Shown here in pieces: positions 31,880 through 44,202 of a stretch of DNA of 64,000 nt. Below the pieces are notes generated by a model. That model was not told where the DNA came from. It made no database searches and saw only the letters and a program-made list of their open reading frames with translations. Origin of the DNA: Micractinium sp. NFX-FRZ. Its lineage: Eukaryota > Chlorophyta > Trebouxiophyceae > Chlorellales > Chlorellaceae. Made by a program: the position numbers and the translations under genes. Location: NCBI GenBank assembly GCA_029339195.1, contig JAPTJF010000115.1, forward strand, positions 1-64,000. Reading direction: 5' to 3'. How positions within the stretch are numbered: position 1 is the first letter of the stretch; every line of letters begins with the position of its first letter.

Positions 31880-34800
31880 TCAGCCCCCGAAGCTCTCCAC
31901 GAGCGCGTACCCCGAGGCGTACAGGCCAAACACCGCAAACAGCACGCTGACGGGCACCAGCATCTTGAGCAGCCAGCGTTCCCAGCGGTGTATGTCGGTG
32001 AGCAGGATGAGGCCAAAGAGGGCGGGCAGGGTGTAGGGCGCCGCCACGTCCCCTATCGCTGCAATCACCGCGATCACGAGGTCGAACTTGGGCACGGCCC
32101 AGGCCACCAGGAAGCTGCAGGGAAAGCGGGGACGGCACAGCGGGAGGGTGGGGAAGGGGCAGGGTGAGGGGCGGTGGGCTCAAGAACCGGTGCAGCCAGC
32201 TGATCAAAGACTGCAGATTACTGCTGCCCAGTGTCAACGTTCGTCTGCGAGGCAGGCCAAGATGAGGTCCGCCTTGCACGCTTCAGACCCAGTGCCCACC
32301 TCATGGTGACGCAGCAGAAGCTGAGCAGGCCCCAGGAGGCGCGGCGTCCCAGGCGGAAGGGGGCAGCATCCTCCAGCCGGCTCAGCCAGGGACGGCCCAG
32401 GCGCATGGCCAGGTCGGTGAACACGTTGGCGTTCAGGGTGTCTGGTGAGAGCGGGGCAGGGGTACAGGCACAGGGGGAACAAGGAGGAGCCGTGGCAGGA
32501 GCAGGTGTTCAGCAGGGGAGGTGTGACAGGCCAGTGAAGAATGTTGCAAGGAGGATGGGAAGCACCATGCAGAGCGCTGAGGATAGGGCGCATCAAGTTG
32601 ACAGGGTGCATGAATGGTTGGCAGGTGGTGGGCACAGGTCACTGACCTGACATGGCATGGCAGGTCACTGACATGGCATGGCAGTGACACTGCACATCGC
32701 GCCGTGCATCCCAGCGTTCCCCTGCAGTCACCTTGTGCCTGAAGCAATGGGCTACCCAGTTCCCCTTCCCTGCCCTGGGCACTCACATGCCACCAGGCAG
32801 CGGATGAGCAGTGCCGCATTGATGGCGCGTGCCCAGCCGTCGCGTGGAAGCACCGACGTGATTGGCTTGCTGTGGTCAAAGTCCACTCCCAGCTTGCTGT
32901 ACGCAGTCACACCCAGCTGCACAACAGGAGGGTTGGGGGCAGGCAGGGCAGGTGGGTGAGGTGCATAGGGCAGGCGGTGGAGCCACAGACAGCAAGGCAC
33001 GTGGGTGCTGCTGAGCGATGCTGACACCTGCAGTGCATGAGCCGCTCATGCGGTTCCCACCCATGGCAAACATGCCAGCCACCTCGGGTGCCCCTTATCA
33101 TAAAAACATTCTTAAGAAAATTTTTAAATGTTTTCCTTCTCATGGGCGCCCCCACTTGCCAGCACGTAGCAGACGGTCATCAGCGCATCCGCCACCTCAG
33201 CAGCCCAGCGGAACTCCTCGCGGTGCGCCATGGATGAGAGGTAGCGCACTGCGGCAGCGCACGGGGGAGGGAGGCAGCAGCACCAGGCCAAGCCTTTGAG
33301 AAAATGCCAGGCCGCGAGGGGCAGGCTGTGCAGCTGTGCACCCTGCTTCACTCCTGCACACGTGTGCAGAGTGCGCAACACTGGGCAATATGGTATGAGC
33401 TGTTGACAAGGTTGCACTGCAGCAGCTGGGCACTCACTCCAGTTGACCTGCCCTCCAAAAGCAAAGGACAGGTTGAGCGCGGCGATGAGCCCCTCAATGG
33501 CGCGCGTGCTGGGGGGCGGCAGCAGCGAGGTCGCCGCCAGCTGGTCGCCAGGGATGGAAAGCAGGCGGATCAAGGTAGCAAACACTGCAGCGCAGGGCAG
33601 GCAGGAAAGGCGCGGGCGCTCAGGGCTACTGATTCAGCATGCAGAGCAAAGAGGACAGGGCGCCTCAGGGGCTGGCATGTCGCTGGCACCTGCCCCGCCC
33701 GCTCGCCTCCCGGCACATGCCCCTCCCTCCTTGCCGTGCCTGCAGAAATCATGCAGCCGGTCGCCAGCAGCGACAGCCACCCCACGTCGTGCAGGTTCTG
33801 CAGGGGGCAGGGGGCTGGTTGTGGGTGCCGGTGCTGTGTAAGCACGCAGGGCAGACGACGCGCTGGGGATGTGCCCCCACCCACGTGCCGGGCGCATTCA
33901 ACAGCCTGCCCAGCAGCGCGGCCTGCCCACCCGCCCCGCCCACCTGAATTTGCGCCAGCGGCAGCATGACGACTGCGATGATGCCAGACGCTGCCAGCGT
34001 ACCGAGCCCCGGGAACACCTGCGGTAAGGCAGGGAGTCGGGGCAGGGCAGGGCAAACAGAAAGTGCGAGCATCGAGGACGGCAGCGAATGCTGCTTGAGC
34101 ATGCGACGCGCACATGGCTGCCTGCCTGCCTGCTGAGCACGCAGTCAGCATCGGCGTGCACGCCCTCTCCTCCCCTCACAACCGTCCTCCCCCTGCGCCG
34201 CCCCGCCTTGCCTGCTGCAGCGCCAGCACGCACGTGATGTGCAGCGCAATTGGGTCCACCAGGATCGTGACATACACCACCCCGTACACCAGCCGCTTCC
34301 CCGTGGCCCCCATGGCTGCCGACCCGATGTCGTCCATCGTGACCGCATTGGGCAGCGCCACGCCCAGCTTGGAGAAGAGGACCCCCAGGTAGCCGCAGCC
34401 CAGACCAAACAGGATGAGAAGGGTGAAGCTGACCTGCGGGGGCGGTGCCAGCACACGGGGGAGCGGCATGGGGCAGTGTTGGATACTGGACAGTGGATGA
34501 GGAGACCGGTGGGCAGGGCACAGCGTGGCAATGGCGTATGAGCGGTAGAGCAGGAGGCCTGGGGCCAGCAGTGTGCCTGCTGCCAGGAGGCTCGGGGAAC
34601 ACGCAGGAGTGATGGAAGGCGTATCATCACGGGCGTAACGTGCGCAGCGCCGTGCTGTGTTGTCGTGCTAGGGGCACTCACCAGCCAGCCCAGGCGTGCA
34701 AAGACGCCAGGCAGGGCGAGAGCGCCGATGCCAAACATGTCTGCAGCAGCACGAGATAGCAGGGCGGCAGTAAGAAGGCAGGGTGCCATCCTCGCCCGGT

Positions 34801-35244
34801 GCGCACCGAAATGGCAGCGGGACTGGTCGCGCGAGGGTCTGCCCGTGCAATAGCAGTGGCTCTGACAGCAGCCCCTTGCCTGATTCTTACGTGCTACTCT
34901 GCCTCCTGCTGCCTATGCCCGCCCACCTAGCACCCACCTGCCAGCAGCAGGCCCGCTGTCATGCCCCAGGGTGTTTGGCTTGTGGCAGCTGGGTGCAGCC
35001 CTCCACAGGATGTGCTGATGCGGCGCGGCTGCGTGCCCTGCGCGCTGGTCTGCGTCCCCGCCTGCGACTTGGAGCTGGCCTCCACGGCCGGCACCAGCTC
35101 CAGATGAGAATTGACTGGCGCCAGAGGCACGGCGGGCGCGCCGCTATTGGAGGGCGCGGGCGGCTCGCCGCCGCCGCCGCCCAGGCCCGCCCAAGCGTTC
35201 AACAGGAGCGGGGCATCCTCGCCGGGCTCCTTGCCGCCCGCCAT
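31880..35244 (-). CDS. amino acid/auxin permease (AAAP) family transporter
   Basis: The start is MAGGKEPGEDAPLLLNAW at 35244, an acidic and Pro/Gly-rich cytosolic N-terminus. Membrane segments follow in separate exons: TPWGMTAGLLLAG, DMFGIGALALPGVFARLGWL (the typical AAAP first helix pair), VSFTLLILFGLGCGYLGVLF, VYGVVYVTILVDPIALHITC, TLAASGIIAVVMLPLAQIQ, DVGWLSLLATGCMIS, ALNLSFAFGGQVNW, VADALMTVCYVL, LGVTAYSKLGVD, AINAALLIRCLVA, ASWGLLSFCCVTM, FDLVIAVIAAIGDVAAPYT and MLVPVSVLFAVFGLYASGYA. That is about eleven helices, as expected for the family, which imports amino acids with protons. Substrate is unknown. A second identical copy lies at 52070-55434. Confidence 0.85.
32634..32692. repeat. nested palindrome/direct repeat in a transporter intron
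   Basis: CAGGTCA-C-TGACCTG (about 32635-32649) is a near-perfect palindrome, followed by two copies of tcactgac..atggcatggca. It lies in an intron of the AAAP gene. Its role is unknown. Confidence 0.6.
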
Positions 35245-36080
35245 TGGATGCTATCGCCGATTTGCCGCAGGCCAGTCAGGCGCAGCACGGCGGCTGGGAG
35301 CGCTGCGCACTTGGCCGGGCGTTACAGACGGCAGGGAGAGCCACGGACGGAGAATAAACAATGTGATATGTAAAATCGCCGGATGTGATACGCCCGAGGC
35401 CGGCGCCAAAAAGCAGTTGGCAGCCAGCATGTGGCGCCACATCGCCAAGTTGGCGGCGCGCGAGCGGGCACTCTATGGGCACCCCCAGAGACACTCAAGC
35501 TGCTCAAAAGACGTTACATTCGAGACTGTTTCACATCTATTTGCACCAGAGTTATCTAGCGGGTTGCCACGGTCTGCTGTTGCCGTCAGGGGGCATGAGC
35601 AACAGTTGCCGGCCTCTGGCGACCATGCTGGCGGCTGTGGTGCCCTCATTAGCGGTGGTAACTTCTGTGGAAGTGCAGGACAACCACGTGGGTTGTGATG
35701 GCAGGCGATGTAAACAAGCACACCAAAGGGAGTCCAGGCTGCACAGACAAAGCCGCACTGGTGGGCACAGGCCTGTGCCCCGGGGGCGCATGCTGGGGAG
35801 GGAGGCCTTCCGGGAGCGGCACCGGCTTCTGCATCTTCAAGAATGGAAGTTCCGCTCATGCTTTGAGTGCTAATAACTCGTCAGGTGGTCGTGTTCTCAT
35901 TGATATGTATCCTGACTAGTTGCTGATGAGGGTGAGTCGCGCCATGCTGGCAGCGCGCCTGCGCCACGCGGGCGGGTCACCTTTGACTGGTCATCTTACT
36001 GTTCATTTGAGATGAGCGCAGACATCTTCCAGCTTTGAGCGTCACTCTACTTAAAAATTTAGCCTTCTCCGGTTTGCCCA
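35245..36080. promoter_or_regulatory. divergent intergenic between transporter and surface protein
   Basis: These 836 bp separate two start codons pointing apart. AT content rises near 36045-36065 (ttaaaaattta), just before the plus-strand gene, which fits a promoter or 5' UTR. Open frames here show no family signal. No gene is called. Confidence 0.5.
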
Positions 36081-38330
36081 ATGGCGAGCGCAGCCCACCG
36101 GCGGCCGGGCCCCGTGCACGTGCTCGCTAAGCTCTCGGTCGCGCTTTTGATCATAATACGAGTGCGAGCAGAGGACAATTACATTGATGCAAACGAGAAC
36201 GCTCCGCCGAAAACTCTGACCTGCGGCGCTGGACAGGTGCTCCAGATCGGCACCGCCTGGTTTGGCTCCAAATCCAGCGGCTGCTATGCTCTCAATGGCT
36301 TCACCAAGGTCCGGGAATCGTGCGACAATAAGAGTAAGCCCGGACAGGCGCGCAACATATCTGCTCCCTGTCCCTGCCTAGCTAGCAGTCCCTGCCCAGC
36401 TGGCGGTGCCTGCGGTGCCGCTCCTCCGCAGTACCCACCCCGCCGATCGGGGCAGCCCCTGCCGCCGCCACACTGCCTGTGTGCTGTGACCTATAAACCG
36501 CCGCACGTGCCATCCCACTTTAAGCAGCCACTTGCACCATCCAAGTCACCAGTGCGTACTTTGGGGGCGACCCTCAGGCAGCCGCCGGCTGCCCACATGC
36601 CTCTGGTATGCACGCTACCAACCGCTTCCACACCGCTTACCAGTGCGTGGCTGCAGCTAACTACACGGTGAGAGCCGCACCTTTGATGAACACAGTGTGT
36701 GTCTGAAGCGGTCGGCGGTGGGGGCAAAAGAGGATCCCGGCCGCACACAGGTCCACCGGACGGGCGGCGATTATGAGAGGGGTATCCTTCACACCTGTCT
36801 GCCTGCCCCCACTTCATGTTCTGCTCTGTTCTGTGATGTGCTCAGCTTTGCTGCTCACACTTACTGCAGGCTCCCTCAAGCCCCACCAGCGCTGTGCTCC
36901 TCACGGTTGCTGAGGGCATTCACGCTGAGGCCTCCTTCTGCAAGGTGCGGTGCAGTCGGATTTGTGGCAGGCCAGGGAGATGTGGGGCTGTGGCATGCCT
37001 GGGGATGTGGGGAATCCCAGGAATGTGTCGGGCTGCCTCAGGCGCTTCCCACATTTGGGCAGGCGGGCAAGCAGCCCCACCTTGTGTGCGGCAGGCTGCC
37101 CAGCGGCAGCGGGACGCCTGCAGTTCCCTGCATCTGCATCTGCAACCTGTATCTGACGGTTCAGTGATCGGCAGCCGGCGTGCGTATGCCATTTCCCCCC
37201 TTGCAGGAGCTCAAGAGGCAGATGACGTGCATTGCGTCTATGTACGCCACTGTGAATGGGACAGCACTGACGCTGGAGAGCACTGAGGAGGCAAAGTTTC
37301 AGGCCGGCCTGGCTGGCTGCCCCGTCGGGAGGGGGGTCATCAGTGAGTGCGTGCCAGCTGGGTTTGGGTTTGGCAGTTGAGATGAGCCAGCGCATCACCA
37401 TTACGGGGTTATCATCATCCCACCTTTCTGTTCTGGCTGGGCGGCGCTGCTGGGCAGTCGTGTGGCCGACAGCACGCGCCGTGGTGGGCAGCAGGGCCCT
37501 GCTGCAGGCGCTGGGAGGTAGCGCAGCTGCCGCCGGTGCTGCCTGTTCTGCAGGCATGCAGCAGACGCATGGAAGATTTGTTGTCAAGTTATCCCAAGCT
37601 CTGGCTGCCCCCCGGCCCCCTTGTGCGTGTCCACTACCTGCAGCCGGCCGGGACAGCGCCATGGGATGGTTCAACCTGCACAGCGCATTCGACCCCATCA
37701 CCACCTTCGAGCTGCACGGAAACAATTCTTACGAAGGCATGGAGCCAAACCAAATTGCCACCATCTTGAGTGGGTTCACGTGTGATCGTCGCCTGAATGT
37801 AAGGGGCCCCGGGCGCAAGTATCGGGGGTGGCGGTGGTTGAGCTGTTGGTGCGCTGCTGGCAGCCCTTGCTGCTGTGCTGGCGAAGCAGCGACAGGCTGA
37901 GCTGCCGCCAGCTTGGGCAACACTGAAATTTCTCGTGCACGTGCGTGCGCCCACCTACCCACCATATTGCTGTGTGCGCTCACATGTCGCTTGCCCGCCC
38001 TCTCCTGCTTGGGTGCTGCAGGTGACTGGCAGCTCGTGCCTGCTGGGCTCCTGCCCCGCCGTCGATCCGGAACTGGCCCCCGCCCCGGCCCCCGCCCCGG
38101 CGCCATTCAGCGACGCCTTCCCTGCAGCTGCCCCTCTACTCCCTGAAGCCTTGATGCCAGATCCCAGTGGAGCAGCCGACCCCCTCTCCAGCCCTCCTAC
38201 CGATGCACCCGCTCCAGCCAGCCCTTCTCCCCAGCCCACTCCCAGCAGTGTGGGCAGCAGGCCTGGCATCTATGGTGCCCTCTGGCTGAGCGCTATGGTG
38301 GGCGCGCTGCTCTTGAACGTTGCTACCTAG
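36081..38330 (+). CDS. Cys-rich surface protein with signal peptide, Pro/Ala/Ser linker and GPI-like tail
   Basis: Six exons give about 385 residues. The start at 36081 leads through a basic stretch to the hydrophobic signal LAKLSVALLIIIRVRA. The ectodomain has many cysteines (LTCGAGQ, SGCYALNG, RESCDNK, TTCTIQ, AAGCPHASG, AYQCVAA, ASFCK, MTCIAS, LAGCPVG) and N-glycosylation sites NYT, NGT and NNS. The last exon encodes a linker (APAPAPAPAP, SPSPQPTPSS) like arabinogalactan proteins, then a Gly/Ser site and a hydrophobic end ALWLSAMVGALLLNVAT with no basic residue after it, as for GPI anchoring. I recognise no named family. It is probably an outer-surface or wall protein. TGTAA at 38514-38518 may be its poly(A) signal. 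An identical copy is at 56271-58520. Confidence 0.7.
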
Positions 38331-39187
38331 CATGTGCACGGATCTTGAAGGCAGCCTGGCTAAGCGAGGGCAGGCAGATACGCAGGGGGGCCACTGCTAT
38401 GTGACATGGGCAAGGCAATGCCAAAGTAGATTGTCAGGAGCCGAGGAGGCACCCGCCCGCTTTACCCTTCATTCAAACCTGGACTTCAGCAACCACCCTG
38501 TCAGGAAAATCACTGTAAGAAGATGCGAGTTGAGCGTGGAGAGCAGCATTTGAGGCGCCTGGCTGGGGCAGCTGCCGGCCCACCAGGCAGTAATAGCAGG
38601 GAGCCCGCCAGACGTGCCCCCTCCCCCTGGCCATTGCCAGGTGAGTCGGGGCATTCAACACCTTGCACAAGATAGGCGGCCACAGGGAGGGGTGACGGTG
38701 TCGGCATGCGCTGATAGTGGTGCAGCTGCACGTGTGCCGCCATGCACCATCCCAGTGCCCACCCGCATCCCGCCCAGCCCCTGTAGAGCTGTGCCGGCAA
38801 GGGGCCAGCCCAATGCTGGCGGACACCCAGCGAACTCCGCAAAAGTCATCTCCCACATTCCTCAACCCTTTCCAAAGGTTCAGGCACCAGCGGCATCATT
38901 CCCCCGCCGACGCCAGGTGGCATCCTGCAGGCGGCGGCAGCTGGCGGCGGCGGCAGTGGTACCAATCCACCCTGGCCACACGCTCTGACATCTCTGCATC
39001 TGTGCACTCTCGCCGCCTGACTCCCATTCTGCTTCTGTTCCCGCTGCGTTGCAAGACTGTCACGCTCGACCATGCACCCTTGCGGCCTCCTGTTCTCACG
39101 GGGCGGTGCGGCGCGCCGGCCTGAGGGTCTCGGGGTAAGCCGGCTTTCGCGATGCCTGCCTGAAACGTTTCCCTCAAAACGCTCGCT

Positions 39188-39645
39188 ATGTGCACGCGCT
39201 CCAGAACAGACGAGTGCGCGTCGGACAACCCTAACGCTGCCCTGGCATTCCGCTCTCTGTTCCAGGCGGCTGACCAGGCGCCCAAAGGCGACTCTGCATC
39301 CTCAAGCATCGTCAAGCAGGTGGGGACGCCGCCGGGGAGTGCCGGAAGCTGGGAGGGAATGGGAGCTGCCTGTGCCGTCGTTACGGTGCCACCCGCCTGC
39401 CAGCGGCACCTTTCGTCCCCGTGTGGAACCGGCAAGAGGTGCAGGCTAATTTGACACGACATGGACATGGCACAACCTCTTGATGACAGGCACTTATCAC
39501 CAGCAATGGTCTCACCCCTTGGTTGCAGGTCCATGCCGGTGCTGGCGAGCGCGCCGATGCGGCAGCGGCAGGTGTGCCAGTCACGTGCAGCGCAGCCCTC
39601 AACACCGCGGCGCCAACGAGCAAGCTCGTCATGGCACAGTCTTGA
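39188..39645 (+). CDS. doubtful two-exon small protein
   Basis: Exon 39188-39319 and exon 39529-39645 join in phase 0 across an AG|GT junction to give 82 residues, including NPNAALAFRSLFQAADQAP and a Thr/Ala-rich end. No family is recognised and no signal peptide is seen. Upstream exons may exist. It could equally be a chance open frame in the 3' part of the intergenic region. Confidence 0.25.
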
Positions 39646-40176
39646 GCTGTCGCCTGAGTTGCATGCGCGACCTTACTGAGGGAGCATGCTGCCGAATGCC
39701 GGCAGCGTTTTTGATCTGCTTGCGCCTGCCCCTGTGCCAGTGAACAGCCCTTGTCAAAGCATGTGATTGCCCTGAACCCTTACTCCAGTCTGTACACAAA
39801 TAACCTCCATGTTGCGTGCTCCCTGTGAATCGGCACTTTGTGGGGTTCAGGAGCAGTGTGCAGGAGTCACCTGCTTTCTCTGAGAGGATGTATTCTTCCG
39901 GGGCGCCCTCCAGCCTGCCGCTGCGCCCCACAGCACACAGCACGCTGGGTCGCTGGCTGCCTGCAAGCTCCACCGGTCTTGCTTTTGGTGCCTCTGGCAT
40001 GCATGCCACACACAGCTTGAAACAGTTACAGAGGCACTGCATCAATGGGCTGCCATTGCACATAGAAGCTCAGTTCAGCGCTACATCAGCCAGTAGAATG
40101 GGCCGGGCGTGGCAACACAAGCCTGTACAAAGGAATGGCGAGCCACCGGCGAACACAAAGCCTGCGCTGGAAGAAG

Positions 40177-40181
40177 TTACA
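40177..40181 (-). promoter_or_regulatory. TGTAA poly(A) signal of the hydrolase gene
   Basis: TTACA on the plus strand (TGTAA in the gene's sense) lies 55 nt after the stop at 40236, the usual place for a chlorophyte poly(A) signal. It is repeated at 60367-60371. Confidence 0.55.
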
Positions 40182-40235
40182 AATGAGCTAAGCAAGGAGC
40201 GTACATGAACAATGGCAGGGCAGGAGCGCAGCCAG

Positions 40236-42207
40236 CTATTCCATATCGGCAGCAGGGTGGGGCACCTCCTCCCCCTGCTGCTGCTCCCTGAAGAAGTCGA
40301 GCAGGCACTGCATGATGCCAGCTGTGCGCTGCTTGCTCAGGATATGCCGCGCCCCTGGGACGACCACCGTGCGGCAGCCGGGCAGGGCGCGGCGTGCTGC
40401 GGCTGCTGTGTCCTCGCCCCGCATGAAGATGTCGTGCTCGGCAGCGATGATGCAGGTGGGGGCGGAAAAGTGCTGGAGCTGGCCGGGAGTGAAGCCTGCG
40501 GGGCCGCCGGGCTCCTGGGCGTAGCGGCAGACGTGCCTGGCAGGGCGGGGGCAAGAAGAGGCGGGGGCAAGAGGTGCCGGGTGAGACAAGGTGTGGGTGA
40601 GGGTGGCATGGTCAGGAGAGAATGCGGGGGGCAGGGGGCAGGGGCTGCCGAGGGTCCTCTCTTCCAGGCATGCATGGCAGCAGAGCAACCCGGCTCCCGG
40701 CTGGTATTAGCCGCCGGCCCAGCTGGGAACAGCAGCGGTGACTGTGCAAGAGGCAGACTTGCCAGCTAGCCAGCCCAGCACAGCTGAAGCGGAATTCTAA
40801 ATACAAAGACAAGCTAAACCCAGAGGTTCAAACTCCTCGCCTGCCCAGGGGCTGGCTGCCCGCATGGCACTGCCCTGCACGCGCCACCCAGCGTAAAACC
40901 CTCAAGTGTTGCCAGGCGCACCTCCACCGAGCCAGGATGAACTCAAAGCCGTCATCCTCTGGTTCATCACACAGGCCCGCCAGAGCCAGCCGGGCGGTCC
41001 AGCGGCAGGGCAGCAGGCGGTAGAGAATGGAGGGCAGGCGGAGCTGCAGCAGGAGGCGCCAGGTGCTGACTGCATGCATGCAGGGAGGGGATGGTGCAGT
41101 GAGACGCAGCCTGAGGGCCCCGTCAGGCCAGGGGGGCCAGGGCGAGCACATGTGACAGCCATGAGTGTGGGCGGCACCCCCCCAGCAAGTCCGTTTGGTC
41201 GAATCCTGGCAGCATGGGCACGCCACCCACCCGCCTGCCCCCTCTTTGGCATGCAAGCCACTGGGTTACTGCAGCGCCAGCGCATTCCACCGGTAACTCA
41301 CACGTGCATAGGCCCCCAGGCACCACCAGCCCCGCCGCCCGGATGGCCTCAGGCGCCATCACCGCCAAGTCCAGCAGCACAGCGCCGCCAAAAGAGATGC
41401 CCACATGGAAGGGCGGCAGGGGAGGAGCTCCACTGGTAGCCTCGCTGCCAACGCCAGTGCCAGTGCCGGTGGCGGTGCCAGCGCCGACCAGGCCTAGCCC
41501 CTGCAGCACCTCCAGGCACCACTGCCCATGCTCGTGCTGAGCAGGGTCCAGCATGGCAGGCTCACTGCGGCTTCCACCTGCAAGCAGCAGGAGCGGTGAG
41601 CGCGAGGCGTGGGGGATGGGGTGGAGAAGGGCAGCGGGCAGCGCTGCAGGCGATAGTGGCACGCCGCAGGCAGGTATGGCGGCGGGCGAGGAGCGTGGCG
41701 CCTGTGGACCCCCATATTCATGTACCAAGCAACAGCCATGAGAGGGACCAGAAAGAGCGCACCGTGGTAGGGGAGGTCTGGGCAGTAGAGGCGGAAGTGG
41801 CCCCCTTGAATAAGGGGGTCAAACATGCGGAGCATGAAGGGCCCGGGAGCGCCAAAGCCGTGCCAGTACTTCGCAGGCAGGAGTGGGGCGAGGCATGACG
41901 GCTCCATCATTGTTCAGTTGGCACCAGCTGTGCCAAGAAGGGAGGATGGGAGCACCCCCCCGCCGATTCTTGTCACGTCAGCCCTCGCCTGCCCACTCAC
42001 CACCAGCGGCGGCGCGCGCTCATCCCCGCACACAAGCACGTGCGCTGTGCCAAAGCTGGCAGTGGGCACCAGGCGCTCTTTGTAAGCGTAGGGCAGGCTG
42101 GCCAGGGCCCGGGAGTAGAGGTCTTGCATTTCCTGCTCATCGGCAGGGGAGCGGTAGAGCGGCGGCGGCGGCGGGCGCCGCTCAATCCGCTCAACAGCGT
42201 TCGCCAT
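40236..42207 (-). CDS. alpha/beta hydrolase fold protein
   Basis: The start is MANAVERIERR at 42207. Exon 1 ends in AHVLVCGDERAPPLV. It joins YWHGFGAPGPFMLRMF (the HG turn of the oxyanion hole). GGHFRLYCPDLPYHG follows, and then FHVGISFGGAVLLDLAV, the nucleophile elbow G-x-S-x-G with Ser. Later exons encode a cap-like helical part (STWRLLLQLRLPSILYRLLP), then FSAPTCIIAAEHDIFMRGED (acid residue Asp) and VVVPGARHILSKQRT (catalytic His). The Ser-Asp-His triad is complete. There is no signal peptide. The substrate cannot be told: relatives include esterases, lipases and epoxide hydrolases. An identical copy is at 60426-62397. Confidence 0.82.
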
Positions 42208-42301
42208 CCTGCGAAGCTGTGGCAGCGCGCCTCGGGCGGCTGCAAGAGTGTGCGAGGGCGCCTCGAGGAGCGCCAAGGCTGGGTTCACGGACCACTTGGC
42301 G

Positions 42302-43044
42302 CGGTAAAGTGTGTATCGATGCCAGCGGCTGCCCGGAGGGTCTCAAACTACCTCCTATATACTGTAGAGAAGGTCCGACCTCCAAACTTCCCCCCTAGAG
42401 CCTTCTTGGGCCCGTAGTGTGGGGTGCCAGCGTGGCTTTTCGCGATAGTCCGATGCGGCTAGAAAGCACGTGGCCCCAAATTGTATGGAGGGGGCGCTGC
42501 GGCCTGGCGGGGTGCTGTGGCATTGTTGCGTGTGCCAAACATGCCAGGTGTGCAAGGTAGGGGCCGGCCGGCTGTCAGTTGGCTGGCAGTTGGTTGGTGA
42601 CTGTACTGCAAGGTTGGGCCGGGGCGCCGCGCCCAGCCTGCCTGGGCGGCGGCTGGCGACCCACCCGCTGCTGCCCACGGGCGAAGTCTCCGCCCGAAAA
42701 GCAGGGTGAGAGTGCCAGCTAGCTGCTGAGAGCTGGCTGGCATGGGTGCCACCCTCAAACCCCTTAACAACTGAGTGTTTGAAAGGGGGTGACATGAGGC
42801 ACCAATCTCTCAGCAGTATGGGTAGGGACAAGGGGACCCTTTTTGGCAGCCCATTCTGCCTCTTGTCAAGGGAAGACACACTTGGGCTGGCAGGGTAGGG
42901 CTGACTCTCAGCTGCAGGGCTGCCAGCCCACCCTTCCACCACCAAACTTGCCACCTGAATACCTGTGCCTGGGGGCAGAGAGGTGGGCTGAAAGCTGCAG
43001 CACTAAATGGTGGGAGGGCGGCAAAGTCGATACACACTTTACCG
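42302..43044. mobile_element. candidate MITE-like element bounded by inverted repeats
   Basis: A perfect 18-bp inverted repeat, CGGTAAAGTGTGTATCGA at 42302-42319 and its complement at 43027-43044, brackets 743 bp with no gene. Outside it the similarity continues imperfectly (CCACTTGG versus CCACTGG) for about 10-15 bp. No clear target-site duplication is seen and no transposase is present. It lies between the hydrolase start and the B3 gene end, where the hydrolase promoter must be. It could also be a chance or regulatory palindrome. Confidence 0.4.
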
Positions 43045-43273
43045 AAACCAGTGGACGCTCGAGCGGTGCGCGCTGGCGCGGGCAAAGAAACCCCACCTGG
43101 CCTCCTTGTGCACACTGAAGACCGCAGAGAATACGGCAGCGCTAAATCAAGGCGGAGGCGTGCCGAAGAGGCCACTGCAGTACCAGAGCCATGTCATCCA
43201 GCCAGCTTCCCAGCGGCGCTGGTCACAGAGAGGCAGCCTCAAGCTCCTCACGTAGAGAGTAGTATGCAATGCT

Positions 43274-43278
43274 TACAA
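43274..43278 (-). promoter_or_regulatory. TGTAA poly(A) signal of the Tudor/B3 gene
   Basis: TTACA on the plus strand lies about 65 nt after the stop at 43343 of the minus-strand gene. Position and sequence fit the chlorophyte signal. Confidence 0.55.
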
Positions 43279-43342
43279 ATCCAGTCTGTATCAAATCGAC
43301 ACGTTAATTGTTTGTCAGGTACAAGAGCATTCTAGGCACCTC

Positions 43343-44166
43343 TCAGTTGGACGCTGCCAGCGCGTCCAGAGCCAGGCGCAGCCGCCCGTCCAGCTCGCCC
43401 CAGGCGCCCTGCCCCACCGCCACCAGAGCAACATCAAACAGATCCTGCTGCTGACCTGGCGAGTAGGCGCCCCAGCTGGCCACCACCTCCTGCACCAGGG
43501 TAATGGTTAGGTTGGAGAAGGACAGGCAGGTTGGAGTGCGGGTGGGCAAGTTGGAGTGCGGGTTGGCAGGCAGGCATCAGGGAGCGGGTGGGAGGCAGGC
43601 AGGGGCTGCTGGCCACGCGCCTAGCAGCCCAGCCACCCAATCTGATTCATGCCACCTCAGTCCGCTTCATGCTGACGCAAGACCAGCACGCAGATTCAAG
43701 CATCACTGGTAGCAACGGCAGACCTCGCACTCTCACCTGCAGCGCCGCCCCGCCACGCCCAACCGACGCCAGCAGCTGCAGCGGGAGCAGCGAGCATGGC
43801 CCGCCGGGAGCTGCGGCAGCAAAAGCAGCCACTGCCTGGTCCAGCTTGCGCTGCACCACTGCCTCAGCTTGCTGAGCCAGCACGGCGCTGCCGCTGCTGG
43901 CTGCTGGCTGCACAGCTGGCCCACCTCCTTGAGCTAACACTGCGCTGCTGTGGTGGGCTGCTGGCTGCACCGCTGCGCAGGAGGACTGCGGCGGCTCCTG
44001 CTTGGGTAGCGCCTCTGAAAGGAGCATGTGGGCAGATGGCAGCTGGGGGCAGCCTCCCGGCTGCTGTGTCTGCTGTGTCTGCTGCTGCTGCTGCTGAGCT
44101 GTCTGCTGCTGCTGCTGCTGCTGCGCTGTCGGCTGCTGCTGCTCCTGCTGCTCCTGCTGCTGTTTC

Positions 44167-44202
<36 letters not shown>

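Larger units (their letters stand above)
38331..40235. other. mostly non-coding stretch with a doubtful small gene
   Basis: Apart from the two-exon candidate at 39188-39645, this 1.9-kb stretch shows no clear gene. TGTAA at 38514-38518 (+) and TTACA at 40177-40181 (TGTAA on the minus strand) fit the ends of the flanking genes. Codon-like patches near 38880-39010 (Gly/Pro/Ala-rich) could be upstream exons of the candidate. Confidence 0.4.

Noticed and set aside
36901..37725. 274-codon open frame on the minus strand over the surface-protein gene (also 57091-57915)
   Set aside because: The plus-strand exons join in phase and give a coherent secreted protein. The antisense frame crosses their splice sites and shows no domain.
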